Assembly (NCBI GenBank): GCA_015680635.1
Contig: JAABOA010000008.1
Coordinates: forward strand, 3,423 to 44,704
From: Lunasporangiospora selenospora
Taxonomy: Eukaryota > Mortierellomycota > Mortierellomycetes > Mortierellales > Mortierellaceae
Length of the DNA: 41,282 bases
Direction: 5' to 3'
Below are positions 1-10,283 of the stretch, in pieces (the stretch's first letter is position 1; the number at the start of each line of letters is the position of its first letter). Both the position numbers and the translations under genes were made by a program. The notes beneath the pieces are model-generated. The model had not been told where the DNA came from and made no database searches. It worked only from the letters and a program-made list of their open reading frames with translations.

Positions 1-172
1 AAAAAAAAAAAAAAAAAAAAAAAGTGTTCACAAAAATTCCAGGAAAGCTGCAAGTGGCTCAGCAGAGCCATGGAGGTTGGCTGTGTGGGGGGTGTGTAGG
101 GGGTGTTCATCACACAAGGAAGACATTTTATTTTCGATTCATATACAAAAATGGCGGTCTTTGGTTTACACA
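1..172. other. Left-edge non-coding DNA, 3' flank of cystinosin gene
   Basis: The window opens with a run of 23 A residues and continues without a coding signal up to the cystinosin stop codon. The plus-strand string TTTATT at 127-132 reads AATAAA on the minus strand, about 40 nt past that stop, and is a plausible poly(A) signal for that gene. Confidence 0.5.
127..132 (-). terminator. Candidate poly(A) signal of the cystinosin gene
   Basis: AATAAA on the minus strand lies about 40 nt downstream of the stop codon at 173-175. Confidence 0.4.
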
Positions 173-1446
173 TTAGTGGGCACCTTGCTCAAGGTCGCCT
201 TTATCTCTTGCATTCGTGTATCTCGAGATAGATGAGTGGCCTAGAAGACTTTGTTGCTCTTCTAACTGCGCCAGGTGCTGGCTGTCCTGGGATTTGGTAT
301 CGCCCGTTGATTCTCCATAGTAAATGTCGGTGCGGTCTCGATAGAGTATGTAATGTTGGGTCATAAACACTAGGTCGAATGCAATACTAACAAAACCCAA
401 ACCGAACTTGACAGGGTCGCCAGAGATGCCTGACCAGTCATCCGAGAGATAGGCGTCAAGGATCAACTGAGAAATGCTTAGAGTGCCACCTGTAAAGTCC
501 AACAAGATATTATGAATGCTCCACCCTACTGTGGACTGTACTTTCCAGTTGATGTAAGCTTGGGGACAGTACTTGATGATACTAATGAATAACTTGACAT
601 AGCTGAGGTGATAGAGAAGGTCGATCCACTCGTAGGAGCGTGGCGCTGAGTCATTGCTCCACAAGACTAAACCTGCGACGTATAGAGTGCCTGTAACGGC
701 ACCAGCAATAAAGAGCTTTGTAGGAACAGAAGCTTTTTGGCCGTGATCACGCTATGAGAATTGGGAGGGCCTATTAGCAATGGTGCCTTATCTTTCAGAA
801 ATGTGTTGCCTCTCCCCTTTCCATGCCTTTTTTGTCGCGCTAGCGCTTCAGGTTTGGTGTCTTCCCAGGTGGAACACTAAACAGCCAGAGAAGGGGGGGG
901 GGATGGCGTGCTTTCCGAAGATTCTGTCGATTCACCCCTCCCCTTGTTCTTCTTACTTCTTTCTCTTCAGAGCAGTAACAAACTCAGATCCTCTCACCTT
1001 ATACACAAAAGTCTGAAAAAATGTAAACGCGGAAAGAGCAAGAGCATGTACGGCAAACAAAACATCATTCGCGCGGACTAAGTTCTCTTGACCATTATTG
1101 CGTCGCTTGTATTCTTCCTGAACCCCAGAACTGAAGTAAAAGGCGAGATTAAACAACTGAGTGTGGATGAAGAAAAGAAAGTTATTCGTTATTAAGCAGA
1201 CTTGTTCTACTCTTCAATGAGTATGTCCTATCGAAATTCCCTGCAGGTGATTACCGAGTAACATAAGAAGCCGAGCACGTTTAGGTAGATGAAGTCAATG
1301 GAAAGACCTTGGACAGACTTTCGCCTCCAGTTAAGAATTGCTTGTGGATAGAAGCTTGCTGACCAGGCAAGGAAATATGCCCAGCCGATCACGTATGAAA
1401 GCAGGGCCCCGAATCCCTGTGAATGGTATATGGTGTTGTCTTTCAT
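173..1446 (-). CDS. Cystinosin-like lysosomal/vacuolar cystine transporter
   Basis: Three exons can be joined in frame: 1446-1255, 1156-998 and 751-173, giving 309 aa. The protein should be an H+-coupled cystine exporter of the vacuolar membrane in the PQ-loop family. Two PQ motifs are visible: [19 protein letters not shown] near residue 34, and [10 protein letters not shown] near residue 180 followed by [14 protein letters not shown]. The C-terminal GDPVKFGLG...FDLVF...QHYILY block is also typical of cystinosin. The splice junctions fall where the human protein keeps continuous helices ([12 protein letters not shown] and FVYK|RDHG). The long luminal N-terminal domain of animal cystinosin is absent. 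The cytosolic tail carries EQQSLL (282-287), which fits an acidic dileucine vacuole-sorting signal. The start at 1446 is the first ATG before the first conserved helix. A further upstream 5' exon cannot be excluded. Confidence 0.85.
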
Positions 1447-2499
1447 GAAAAGTCTCTGCCTCTTTTTAGAATAGGTCTCTAGCTGGCGATGACAATAGAG
1501 AGGCCCGAATGAGCAGTTGTGATGGTTGGAAAAGCGTAATGGAGTAAGGTATAAGGACTCAAGTAGGAAGAGGTGCGAAGAGGTGCGAAGAGGGAAGAAG
1601 AAAAGTAAGGTAAATGGCCTCTTATGTACCCCCCCCCCCCTCCAGTGTTTTGAATCCCGTGATCGCTTTACTACTACACAAGCATTCTCACACTCAGGGT
1701 AACATAGCTTCTGGACTCTTTCTATTAAACAATAAAGCCTTCTGTGAAAGTTCGTCTTTTTCACAAATATTGCACAGGCTTGAGCATATTTGGGGCTTTT
1801 TCACCGTCATGTAGGGTCTCTCTCGATGGGTAAGTGATTCTATATTATCGCTCTGTTTTTAATATTACCAGGATCGAGAACAACTTCCAATTAGGATTGC
1901 AACTAGAACTCTTTGTTAGATGAAAATAGATAGTGGGAGACACACAGGTTCAACCCATTGAAAGCTTGCCTGAAAAATTTACGAATTGAGGAAACCGTTC
2001 CTAATTCATAACAGGACGATCAGCACTATAGTTGAATTAGAAGAGGACGAGTGTATAAATCAGAGAAGTGGTGGTAGAGAAGGTCTGTAAGACCATCTTT
2101 CACTGACCTCATTCAAGCGTCAAATGCAGGATATTTCCGAGGGTATGGTATAAGTAGAATTTCCCTAAAAAGGGCAAATACTGACTCTGACTGAGGTTCG
2201 GAATCTTAGTGTGATTTCTCCCGCTTGCAATCTATCATTGGAGGTGAAGTGAAATAATTGAACTTCACTCATACTCATGCATCTCTTGTAAATTGTGGTT
2301 GTTATTCATTGGAAGTGGTTCGTTGGAGATGGCATGCCCAATGTTGGAGATCCCTCTCTATTATATTTCTAAGACTCGAAATGCCTGGTTTGTGGCCAAA
2401 ATAGGGATTCTCATATCCTCGGCCATGCAGGGCCTCATCTTGAAGTTTCGATTTTGTTGATGCAATCTTAGCAAATTAACAGGGCCATTCCCTAAACCA
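1447..2499. other. Gene-poor stretch upstream of cystinosin
   Basis: This interval holds the presumed promoter and leader of the cystinosin gene. It includes a duplicated GAAGAGGTGC near 1567-1588 and a poly(C) run near 1630-1640. Beyond 1800 there are only short reading frames with many stops. I see no recognisable gene, RNA or complete transposon here. Confidence 0.4.
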
Positions 2500-3130
2500 T
2501 CCTTTCGTGGTGCTTTTGTATCAATCACTGTTGCTGGGCCATCTGTTGTTGGACTTTACAGTCCAGTTGACTTACATGATCGCTGCCTCCCGGAGTTGAT
2601 GTTGTAAACTTGATTGGTGTTCGACAACTGATGAGAGCGCCTCTTAGACTTTCTCAAGAGGATCCAGGGCTGGAGATTTTAGAACCTGTTCCATTCACCG
2701 TTGGGAATCACAGAAAGCATGGGACTTGAAAAATCAGATATGACTGAAGCGAATAGCGGCATTCTGCGAGATTATTTGGCAGCACCGGATAAGTAAGTGC
2801 AGGGGCAGACGCTTGGCCCTCTCATTTTCTCAATTGTAGTTTCCGCTGCTGGTTGTTTTGCTTCTTTCGTGCCAATGGTGTCAGAGACAATTGCCCTGGG
2901 CTCCTATACAGAAAAAGTATCATGAAGAGTATTATCTTGAAGAACAGTATCCTGGGAGGTAACATCTTAAAGAGAACCTTGAGGAATAATCTCTTTCTCG
3001 ATCGAGGATGAGTTGAAGGCAGAGACCTCATTTGGATGAACATGACCTCTAAACAGTCTGATTTAATTCCTTCATCTCATCAAAGCATACTTTTATCTGC
3101 TCTGTACCATCAAATCCATTAATACATTCG
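2500..3130. pseudogene. Eroded coding fragments, family unknown
   Basis: On the minus strand, 3030 down to 2780 reads as protein-like sequence broken by two in-frame stops (after EKEIIPQGSL and after LHDTFSV). It continues EPRAIVSDTIGTKEAKQ and AAETTIEKMRG. A one-base shift joins it upstream to a piece containing TEQIKVCFDEMKELNQTV near 3055-3120. On the plus strand, 2500-2720 contains two more protein-like pieces in different frames: SITVAGPSVVGLYSPVDLHD, and QLMRAPLRLSQEDP followed by GLEILEPVPFTVGNHRKHG. I do not recognise the family. An undetected spliced gene is an alternative, but the internal stops without good splice sites favour decay. Confidence is low. Confidence 0.3.
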
Positions 3131-3349
3131 ATTCATGACAATAGCTGGCGCTGTAGGCCTAGTGACAGGCCTATCTGGTTTCGGACAAGCCCAAAATATT
3201 TGCCCTAAAAGACTACCATTAGAAGAGCAAAGTTTACCGATGCTTTGTCAAGGTAACAGCCTGTCATATACCCGGTTAGGACCTACCACCTACCCTTTGA
3301 ATATCAATCGGATCTGCATGCACAGACCTGTTAGGTAACCAGAGGGGAG

Positions 3350-3383
<34 letters not shown>

Positions 3384-4868
3384 CGTGCGCGTGTCTGTAT
3401 TGGGGTTCACTTGGTCGCATTTGCAGACGGAGTAACAGGATGTTGGAGTCAGAGCATTTTTGAGGTAATTCATTTCACTGCTCTTAAATCTTAAATTGTC
3501 ATTGCCCAAGTCGACCAAAACGATGATCACACCTCTGGCGGTTCACTCTTTTGATCATATCGACGGTGTAGACAATAACCCATGGTGTACTAGCATAAAG
3601 GGTATCCAATATGCCCTGGACAATTGCATATTTGAAGGCAACAACGAGATCAATAAGAAAGTAAGGAGCTCTTTGGGCTAAGAACAAAATAAGCGTGTGT
3701 CGAAAGTGACCCCCCTTCAAAAACAGCAGCTTCAGCTTGGCGGCTGGATCATTTGGCGAGGACATTGTCACCAGATCGCTCAGTTAGGCATTAAATGACA
3801 GCCTCGCCAGCAGTTGCTGTGCACTCATTTTGTTCATTTTCCAGATTTGTCGATGCACTAAGTCCCTTTTTTATCAATAAGTAATTAACTGATATGTCTT
3901 GTCCGATATTACAACCGGGGGTCTTGGATAATTGGGCTCGTAAACCTTATGAATAACTATAGCGGATACCCAAGCAAGCGTTATGCTTGTTCTTGATAAT
4001 GTCGGGGCGCTGCTATGGCGTCCCAGTGTATATTCCCCCGACGTATTGGATCTCATGTCTTGGCCTTTGACGAAAAACAGAGTCATTGGTGAGAGATTAA
4101 GGAAGCCATTTGGCATTGACTAGCGAGCCAAAAAAAAAAAAAAGGCACATCCAATAGTCACACCCAACAGTCACTTGTGTTATCCTTTACTTCTCCCTCC
4201 AACATATTCCACTGTTATTGTTCATGACAGTAGTTACATGGGCTTGAAGAGACCAATTGATTAAAGACGGTATTTCAACCACCGATGCCCCTACGCATGG
4301 AAACTTAGTGACACGCCTTTTTTTTGTGCATTTATGAGGTTTCTGGAGCGGTAGTTTTGCAAGCAATCGCTCTGGCCAGAAAAGAAAAAATCAGGCAACA
4401 TCGCTCTAGAGGAGTATACACAATTCAACAACTTAGCATCGTCCATCGCTCGTCCTCTAGGGTAAGCTTCCTGCTTGTTCTTTGTAATACGTCCTTGTAT
4501 CATATCATCGTGTCATACCCTTGGACATGATAGTCTGGCAACTATCCTGGCAATTAATACCAGTTCCATCTGCTTGTGACAAAGACACTAGTTTCATCTA
4601 ACTAATTTTGCAGTGATGGCAGAGCGAGTGCCGATTTGAGATACTCTATTATACATGTTCAAAATTGACCCCTGCCCCCCTCCCTTTTCCTAATTCTCGA
4701 GTCACTTTGCTGGACCTGCATTTGTCAGACCTAGCACCCAATAGTAACCATTTCATTCCATCGTTACTCTAAATTGACACAGGAATAATTTCAGATGAGT
4801 AGACTTTGTGCAAAAGACGGGGTTTAATTTCCTTCGTTGCTAGTTTCCCTTCCATCCCTTTGGGTGTT
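3131..4868. other. Gene-poor interval with short hydrophobic ORF
   Basis: A compound (CT)n(GT)n microsatellite sits at about 3346-3390. On the minus strand, 3771-3499 encodes 90 aa with a hydrophobic middle (LILFLAQRAPYFLIDLVVAF and GILDTLYASTPWVIVYTV). It could be an exon of a small membrane protein, but it has no recognisable homology and no convincing partner exons. An A-run at about 4131-4143 and other short ORFs look like noise. Nothing else here can be supported. Confidence 0.3.
3346..3390. repeat. Compound (CT)n(GT)n microsatellite
   Basis: An uninterrupted CT run passes directly into a GT run and then a GCGTGCGCGTG tail. It is a simple sequence repeat with no gene attached. Confidence 0.9.
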
Positions 4869-5925
4869 TCACAAATGTAATGCCAATGTCACCAACATAA
4901 GCATAGCCAAGAGTTTTCCTGACTTCTGCAGCCTCTTAGCTGTTGAAGAATGAGAGGGACTATAAAAGACTCTATTGACAAGATAATCCCTCGGGCAAGG
5001 GAGGATCAGCACACTGGTCACATTTCGGTTGTCACTTGGGTTCTCGAACTTTTCCTTTTCAGTGAGGGGCATATCAAAAAAATAGCCGACGCTGTTACGT
5101 GTTACAGGTGTTACAAAGGTGCTGTTGACGATGTGGGTGCCATTAATTATTGGGGCCTGGGCAGGGTTAGCGTCGCCTGGCTCTACATAGCAGCATTTTG
5201 CGCAGCTAACGGCATCGTTAACATCAGCGTTGCCGACAGGGCCTAGGCTGATTCGGTTCTTGTACATTGATAAAGTTGTAGTCCGTAAGAGACGACGTGA
5301 GGAGTGCTACGCAATCAATATAGGGAAATGAAGGATCACCTTGCGAAAGGTCATGTCAGGTGTGAGATATCTAAGATGATATCTATTTCAATGGTTATCC
5401 CAAATATCTTAAAGTCCTCAACTGCCAATAGTGTATTAGACGAAGGCTTACTCTTTTGAGTGGGCGGTAGATGTTTACGGGTTGATAGTACAAAGACAAA
5501 GATCCAAATAGCAGAGCTATAGTAAGAAAGGAGGAGAGGAGATAAGGAAGTGATTTTTAACATGGCAGTCTAAAGAGGTATCATGGCATCTGTCCTTGAA
5601 AGCAGAGCTGAAGACAGGTGTTGAAACTGACCAGAAGAACCAAGATTTTTGGGAGTGATAGGAGTAGTGTAAGTAGTGGTTTGAGAATAACCAATATTTT
5701 ATGAGCGAAAGCGAAAGTAAGAAAAGAGAGAAAGAAGGAAAAAGGGAAGAAAAAGAAAGGTGAGGAATGGTGGCGTATGAGTGTCGAGCTCACGTGTTGG
5801 ATAAAATGAAATATACCTTGGCATGTCGAGGAGCAGCACCATTTGGAGCAGGAATACATGCCCATGGCCCTTCGGCCGGCGTACAAACCACCAGCTGGTA
5901 CTCCAAGCCCCTTCCTTCAGACACT
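4869..5925 (-). CDS. Putative cysteine-containing surface-anchored protein, partly resolved exons
   Basis: The 3' exon, roughly 5258-4869, encodes about 129 residues. It starts NRISLGPVGNADVNDAVSC and includes AKCCYVEPGD and the N-glycosylation sequons NGT, NST and NVT. It ends in a basic stretch plus the hydrophobic tail LLAMLMLVTLALHL, which resembles a GPI-attachment signal. A likely short exon at about 5372-5340 (TPDMTFRK, acceptor CATCTTAG, donor AAG|GTGATC) joins it in frame. Further upstream a segment ending near 5820 reads YAGRRAMGMYSCSKWCC and SSTCQ before a GTATAT donor. I could not find one frame-consistent chain linking all pieces, so the 5' end and intermediate exons are uncertain. 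An extracellular or cell-wall role is inferred only from the sequons, cysteines and tail. No family is recognised. Confidence 0.4.
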
Positions 5926-6692
5926 CAACTCTCTGGATATTCGAGAATCTAGATTTTTTGGAAGTGTAGATTATCAGCTCCTGGAAATCAGGAAATTTCA
6001 CCAAACTTTATTTGGATATCGAGTCTCAGTGACAGAAAAATATAACAGATTGTTGGTGGAGCCCATGACCTGCGCACACAGCAGTTGTAACTGTGCATTA
6101 TGGCCCGGGCTTAATGTAGCACAAAAAAGGGATCATGTATTTTGGTGGGGAAAGGTCTGGCAAGGATCCGGCCTCAGCTTTTTGACCAGGAGTGTTCCTC
6201 TGTAAATCACCACGCGATCGAGTCTAGACCTGCTGCTGTGTGCAGGCTCATTGGAACTGTTTTTTCCCTATTGCTGTGCGCACGGGCTCCAAGGATCGTT
6301 ACCGAGATTGACACATTGTACGGATACCCTAGATCCATATTTTACGCGACAGCCGCTGTGAGGCGGATTCGTTGGGTTATTGACGACGCTTGAATGCATG
6401 AGAACGCATCCTAGGAGTTTCATCTCTCGAGAAACTTCATGGCAAAAGGCCAATCGAATGATTCAAACTCCTGTAGCACATGTCGAAGAGAAGGGAAAGC
6501 CAGTGCCTCTTCGCTTATAGGTTGTCTGAGTAAGCCCATCATCCTGTCGCTCCTTCTACCCCAGGAATGCCTTTCAGCCATGTATTGCACGCATCCTGGG
6601 CTATGCCAAAATCACCAATTATCAGAAGAATGTAGTAGAAAGGCAAGTATGCTCACTACTTTGGACAAGGTCTTTGTCCGTGCCATTGCGGG
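5926..6692. other. Intergenic DNA before the secreted-protein gene
   Basis: Reading frames here are short and have no recognisable protein features. The interval presumably contains the promoters of the flanking genes. Nothing else can be supported. Confidence 0.4.
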
Positions 6693-6700
6693 TATATAAA
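6693..6700 (+). promoter_or_regulatory. TATA box of the 348-aa secreted protein gene
   Basis: TATATAAA lies 120 bp upstream of the ATG at 6820. It is followed by a pyrimidine-rich leader with a CCCACT hexamer repeat (about 6769-6800). It is the clearest core promoter in the window and suggests a regulated, strongly expressed gene. Confidence 0.7.
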
Positions 6701-6819
6701 CCTCTTGATTCCTTCAAGCTTTTGTCTCTCGTCAACAGCATTTTCTATCAATTACTCAACTTCTATCCTCTCACTCCCACTCCCACTCCCACCCCCACTC
6801 CTTCACTTCTTCATCAAAA

Positions 6820-7866
6820 ATGGTTTTGGTCGACAGCATTGTTGGCTGGGCTGGTTTGGTCTTGGCTCTTGCCTTGGAGATTAACCCCCACGGAGTCCCA
6901 AACGCCAAGGTCCGATATCACCTCCAGACCGGTGCAGTCTCTCGGGATTCCGGCGGACATATCCCTGCAGTCTGGCTCAAGGATACTAGCAATCGTCCTC
7001 TCGGCTCGTACACCAACTTTAACAGGAGAGACAAGAAAGATTATGACCAGTATTGGAACTATGACATTGAAACATCCCAAACAAGCGAGCTCAAGACATT
7101 GAATGTCAGAGCTGAGTGGACCTACTACGACACCTCCACCAGACAATTCAGGAGTGGCCCACTCAACGATGGCATCTGCATCGCATACATGTCGTGGACC
7201 CCGGAAGATACGATGTTTAACTCGGAGGGCCGGCGAGGCGCTATCACAGGCGATCTCTTTTATCACTGTGGCTATGACTGGTACCACTCTGCAAAGACCA
7301 AGGAGATTAATGGCCAGACATACGATCTGAGGTGCGGCTGGATGGATGGTGACAATTCCAGTGGAAACTCAGTCCATGCTATGTTCCTCAACACTGATAT
7401 CCTCGGAAAGGGCTACATTGATGGTTATTCCAAAAGAAACCCCAACTTCAGTGATATTTGCTACTGGGGTGTCGGTTTCTCAAAGGGTCCACTCCCAAGG
7501 AAGCGATCCGCTAGCGAGGCTTTCGGAAACAAGGCATTTATCACCGCTGGAGAGGGAGCCATTTCTCTTTGTGACAGCCCCACATCGTGGGGACCCTCTA
7601 TGCTCAGTCTAGCAGAGGGAATCTTCTGTGACATGGAGACCAAGACCAAGACTCCCATTTGTCGTGATGGTCAGACAACTGGATGCATGAAGTACGACCG
7701 TGTTCAAGGAAAGGTGAATGCACGCGGCCGTCGTGGTCCCCCTCAACGTTTCTTGGCTTCCAGAAATGTTACTCGTGCGGCTATCTCGTTCGACTCGTTC
7801 AAGCTGGATTACTTTGTCCGCTCGTATACCAACGGCACCGTGCTCGATGATGGCACCGATGTTTAA
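6820..7866 (+). CDS. Secreted protein of unknown function, eight cysteines
   Basis: A single uninterrupted exon encodes 348 aa from an ATG in good context (TCAAAAATGG). The N-terminus (VGWAGLVLALALEINP) looks like a short signal peptide cleaved near residue 20. The rest is soluble and rich in aromatic residues and Gly. It has eight cysteines at about 120, 150, 172, 214, 251, 270, 281 and 289, consistent with four disulfides. There are sequons near 179, 209, 316 and 338. PRKRSASEAFG (225-235) contains a KR site of the kind cut by Kex2-type proteases, so the product may be processed. Dense aromatic-Gly motifs such as YHCGYDWYHS and CGWMDGD give it a distinctive look, but I recognise no family. 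No intron is present, unlike most neighbours. An extracellular role is inferred from the signal peptide and cysteines only. Confidence 0.85.
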   Translation: MVLVDSIVGWAGLVLALALEINPHGVPNAKVRYHLQTGAVSRDSGGHIPAVWLKDTSNRPLGSYTNFNRRDKKDYDQYWNYDIETSQTSELKTLNVRAEWTYYDTSTRQFRSGPLNDGICIAYMSWTPEDTMFNSEGRRGAITGDLFYHCGYDWYHSAKTKEINGQTYDLRCGWMDGDNSSGNSVHAMFLNTDILGKGYIDGYSKRNPNFSDICYWGVGFSKGPLPRKRSASEAFGNKAFITAGEGAISLCDSPTSWGPSMLSLAEGIFCDMETKTKTPICRDGQTTGCMKYDRVQGKVNARGRRGPPQRFLASRNVTRAAISFDSFKLDYFVRSYTNGTVLDDGTDV

Positions 7867-10283
7867 AAAAGTAGTACAATATGTTCTCAACCTTGGCCCA
7901 GTTGTTTTTAAGAACATTGAAGAGAAATGACGACTATAAGGGGGTAAAGAAATGGGGGTTCCATGGACTCGGCAGGAACCGAATGGTGATGAACAGTATT
8001 CACTATAGGCATGGAATTAAATTGAGTAGTAGAAAAAGATATTTTTCGAATAAAACACACTGGAATGTGAAGCAACTCTTGCCCCGAGCGGACAGAGAAG
8101 GGGCTCTTCAGAAAAGGGCAGGATGTGGGGGATTTTTTTTTGAGAGAGAGAGAAGATAAAAAGCCGTCCTTCAATTGTTGTAGTCGAGTAGTCTCGTTCT
8201 CTTAATTAACTAAGCGCTGTGTTGGTATTTCTGTGAGAGTGACTCTTAGGAAATGAGCCTATTGCTGATAAGGTTGGTCTCCACAGAGAGGTTTACAGTC
8301 GATTTCCACTTTTTGTGCGCCTGGACTCCACAATATTCTTGTGCAGTCCTTTGACTTTTATAGGCTCTTCCTCGAATGGTGCATTGAGGGCACGCCTTCT
8401 GGGCGCCTTATTATTGAATATACACTTCACGACCGTACAGGTAAAATGATAATAAGTAAAGAGTCGTTTGCTGACGTGATTGAGCAAAGGGCGAGTCCTT
8501 CAAGAGGAGTCTGTTCCTCCTTACTGTGCCTGTTTGGCTAGCTCGGCATTCATCAGGACTGCATATTTTTTTATTTCGGTATTTCCACAAGAATAAGAGA
8601 ACGGGCATGACCTTTCTAAGGCGACGCCCAATGGCAATGCCCAAGCGCCAACCAAGTAGTAGTGTCAATGAGTTCGCATCAGGACTCGGATGACATGGTA
8701 GCCGTGACTGTATCAAGCTATCAAGGTGGTTCGAAAGACTTCAGTTCCCCTAAATCATAATTTCATTGATAGCATAAAAAAAGAAAGGTGGCCATTGTGA
8801 TCTTAGTGGCCATCTACTCAAAAGGAGAGCGCTGCTCTTTTTACAAATGCACAAACGCAGGATATTTCTTTCGCTTCTATGGCAGAGGTCTATGGTGACG
8901 AACCGGCTCCTCCGTTCCTTTCATAAAGAGCCTGTTAGGCTCGATGGAAGGAAAAATGTTGAGTGCAGGAGGCTTTCGCTGGACATGTTATGCAAGTTGA
9001 GGGGACGAGGATTGAGGGAGTGGGCACTTGGATGGGCCTGCAGCTGTCTATGCATAATTCTCGCAATGGCCGTCGTGCTTATGGCCCCTTCCATCCCCCC
9101 CCCCCCTGCCTGCGCCTTTTGGTAGCTTTTGCGATTTTTCTTGCCAAAAAGGCAGCCTCACGCTGTTTACTCATCAACAAAAAGAAAAACAGAGAAACCA
9201 CCGAAAAAAAAACCAGGTCAATTGAGCAATAAAATGTCTGTCTGTTGCAAAGTATGTTGTCCTCGGGGGCAAAGCAGCATATAAAGACGCATATGCAATC
9301 AATTCTTCAGTAATTTGTAAAGTGATAGAGAAGGGTACCGGGCGTCCACATGTTGGTCCACCTTCCCTTGGATCTCTTGTTACCTAGGAGGTGAAGGAGA
9401 CGGAAAAAAGGAGAATAAGCATCGGAAGAGACTGGATGAGCAAGCTAGTCAAGGTTAGGATGGTTACTGTTGGGCCTTATCCAGGACAGAGAAAGAGATG
9501 CAGCGCCTCCTACTTATCTCAGCTGCCGCAAACAGGCAAGCTGCAGAGAGAAAGGCAAAGGCGGAAAGGGTCTTTGTTTCTACCACTCCCACAGAGCCAC
9601 TCTAGTTCGTCTCTGGGTCGCTCCACGGGCTGGACTCAATCATGAAATAAAACAAGAGCTCTTGTCCCAGAACGTCACCTTTCAGACAGTATGTCCTTTT
9701 CTCTCAAACACATTGCTCTTGTTCACATTGGTACACCTTCAACCGTTCACTCTCTCATTTCCCTTTTTCATCTCCCCTCCCCTCTTATGAACCTGTCCTG
9801 ACTATCCGCTAAACTACTCCATGACTCCTTCTTGACCGCTTTTAACCTTCTACTGACTCATTTCGTTGTTCTTTTTTCTCTATTGCTTTCTCCTCACCAT
9901 CCAAATTCCTTTGTTTTTTTGCCCGTTCAACATTTTCCTTCCGTCCCAGAAAGGTCATACAGTTTTCAGGAACGGTACCAACACAAGGAGCGCGTTGTCT
10001 ATGAAATGCCCACATCGTGTCTCAGGAACACCTACACCCTAGTCGAACGCTGTTGTTCAAGTGTCAGTGCTAAGGAACACTGAAGACAACATCGATTTTT
10101 TAAAAGCATCCCTTCTTCTCATCCCTTCCTTTTCTTCTCGAACACATTTTCCTTCTTTCCTTCTCAAGCCCTGTCTTATTCCATCCTGCTCTCGGAGCTA
10201 TTCCTTCAAGTTCGCCTTTATTTTTCATTGTTGTTGTTGCTCCTCTCTACTCTCTTCATACCATTTTCCTTTCGTCTTAAAGG
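7867..10283. other. Long intergenic region with CT-rich leader
   Basis: This 2.4-kb interval has only short overlapping ORFs. It contains a 10-base C run near 9097-9106 and the string TATAAA at 9280-9285. From about 9690 to 10280 it is strongly pyrimidine-rich on the plus strand, as expected for the transcribed leader of the coiled-coil gene. TTTCGTCTTAAAG just before 10283 could be the acceptor of a 5'-UTR intron. No RNA gene or mobile element is visible. Confidence 0.4.
8049..8054 (+). terminator. Candidate poly(A) signal of the secreted-protein gene
   Basis: AATAAA occurs 183 nt after the stop codon of the 348-aa protein gene. Confidence 0.4.

Noticed and set aside
8847-9645. Cluster of 84-106 aa plus-strand ORFs
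   Set aside because: Composition looks random, the frames overlap, and there is no splice logic and no recognisable domain.
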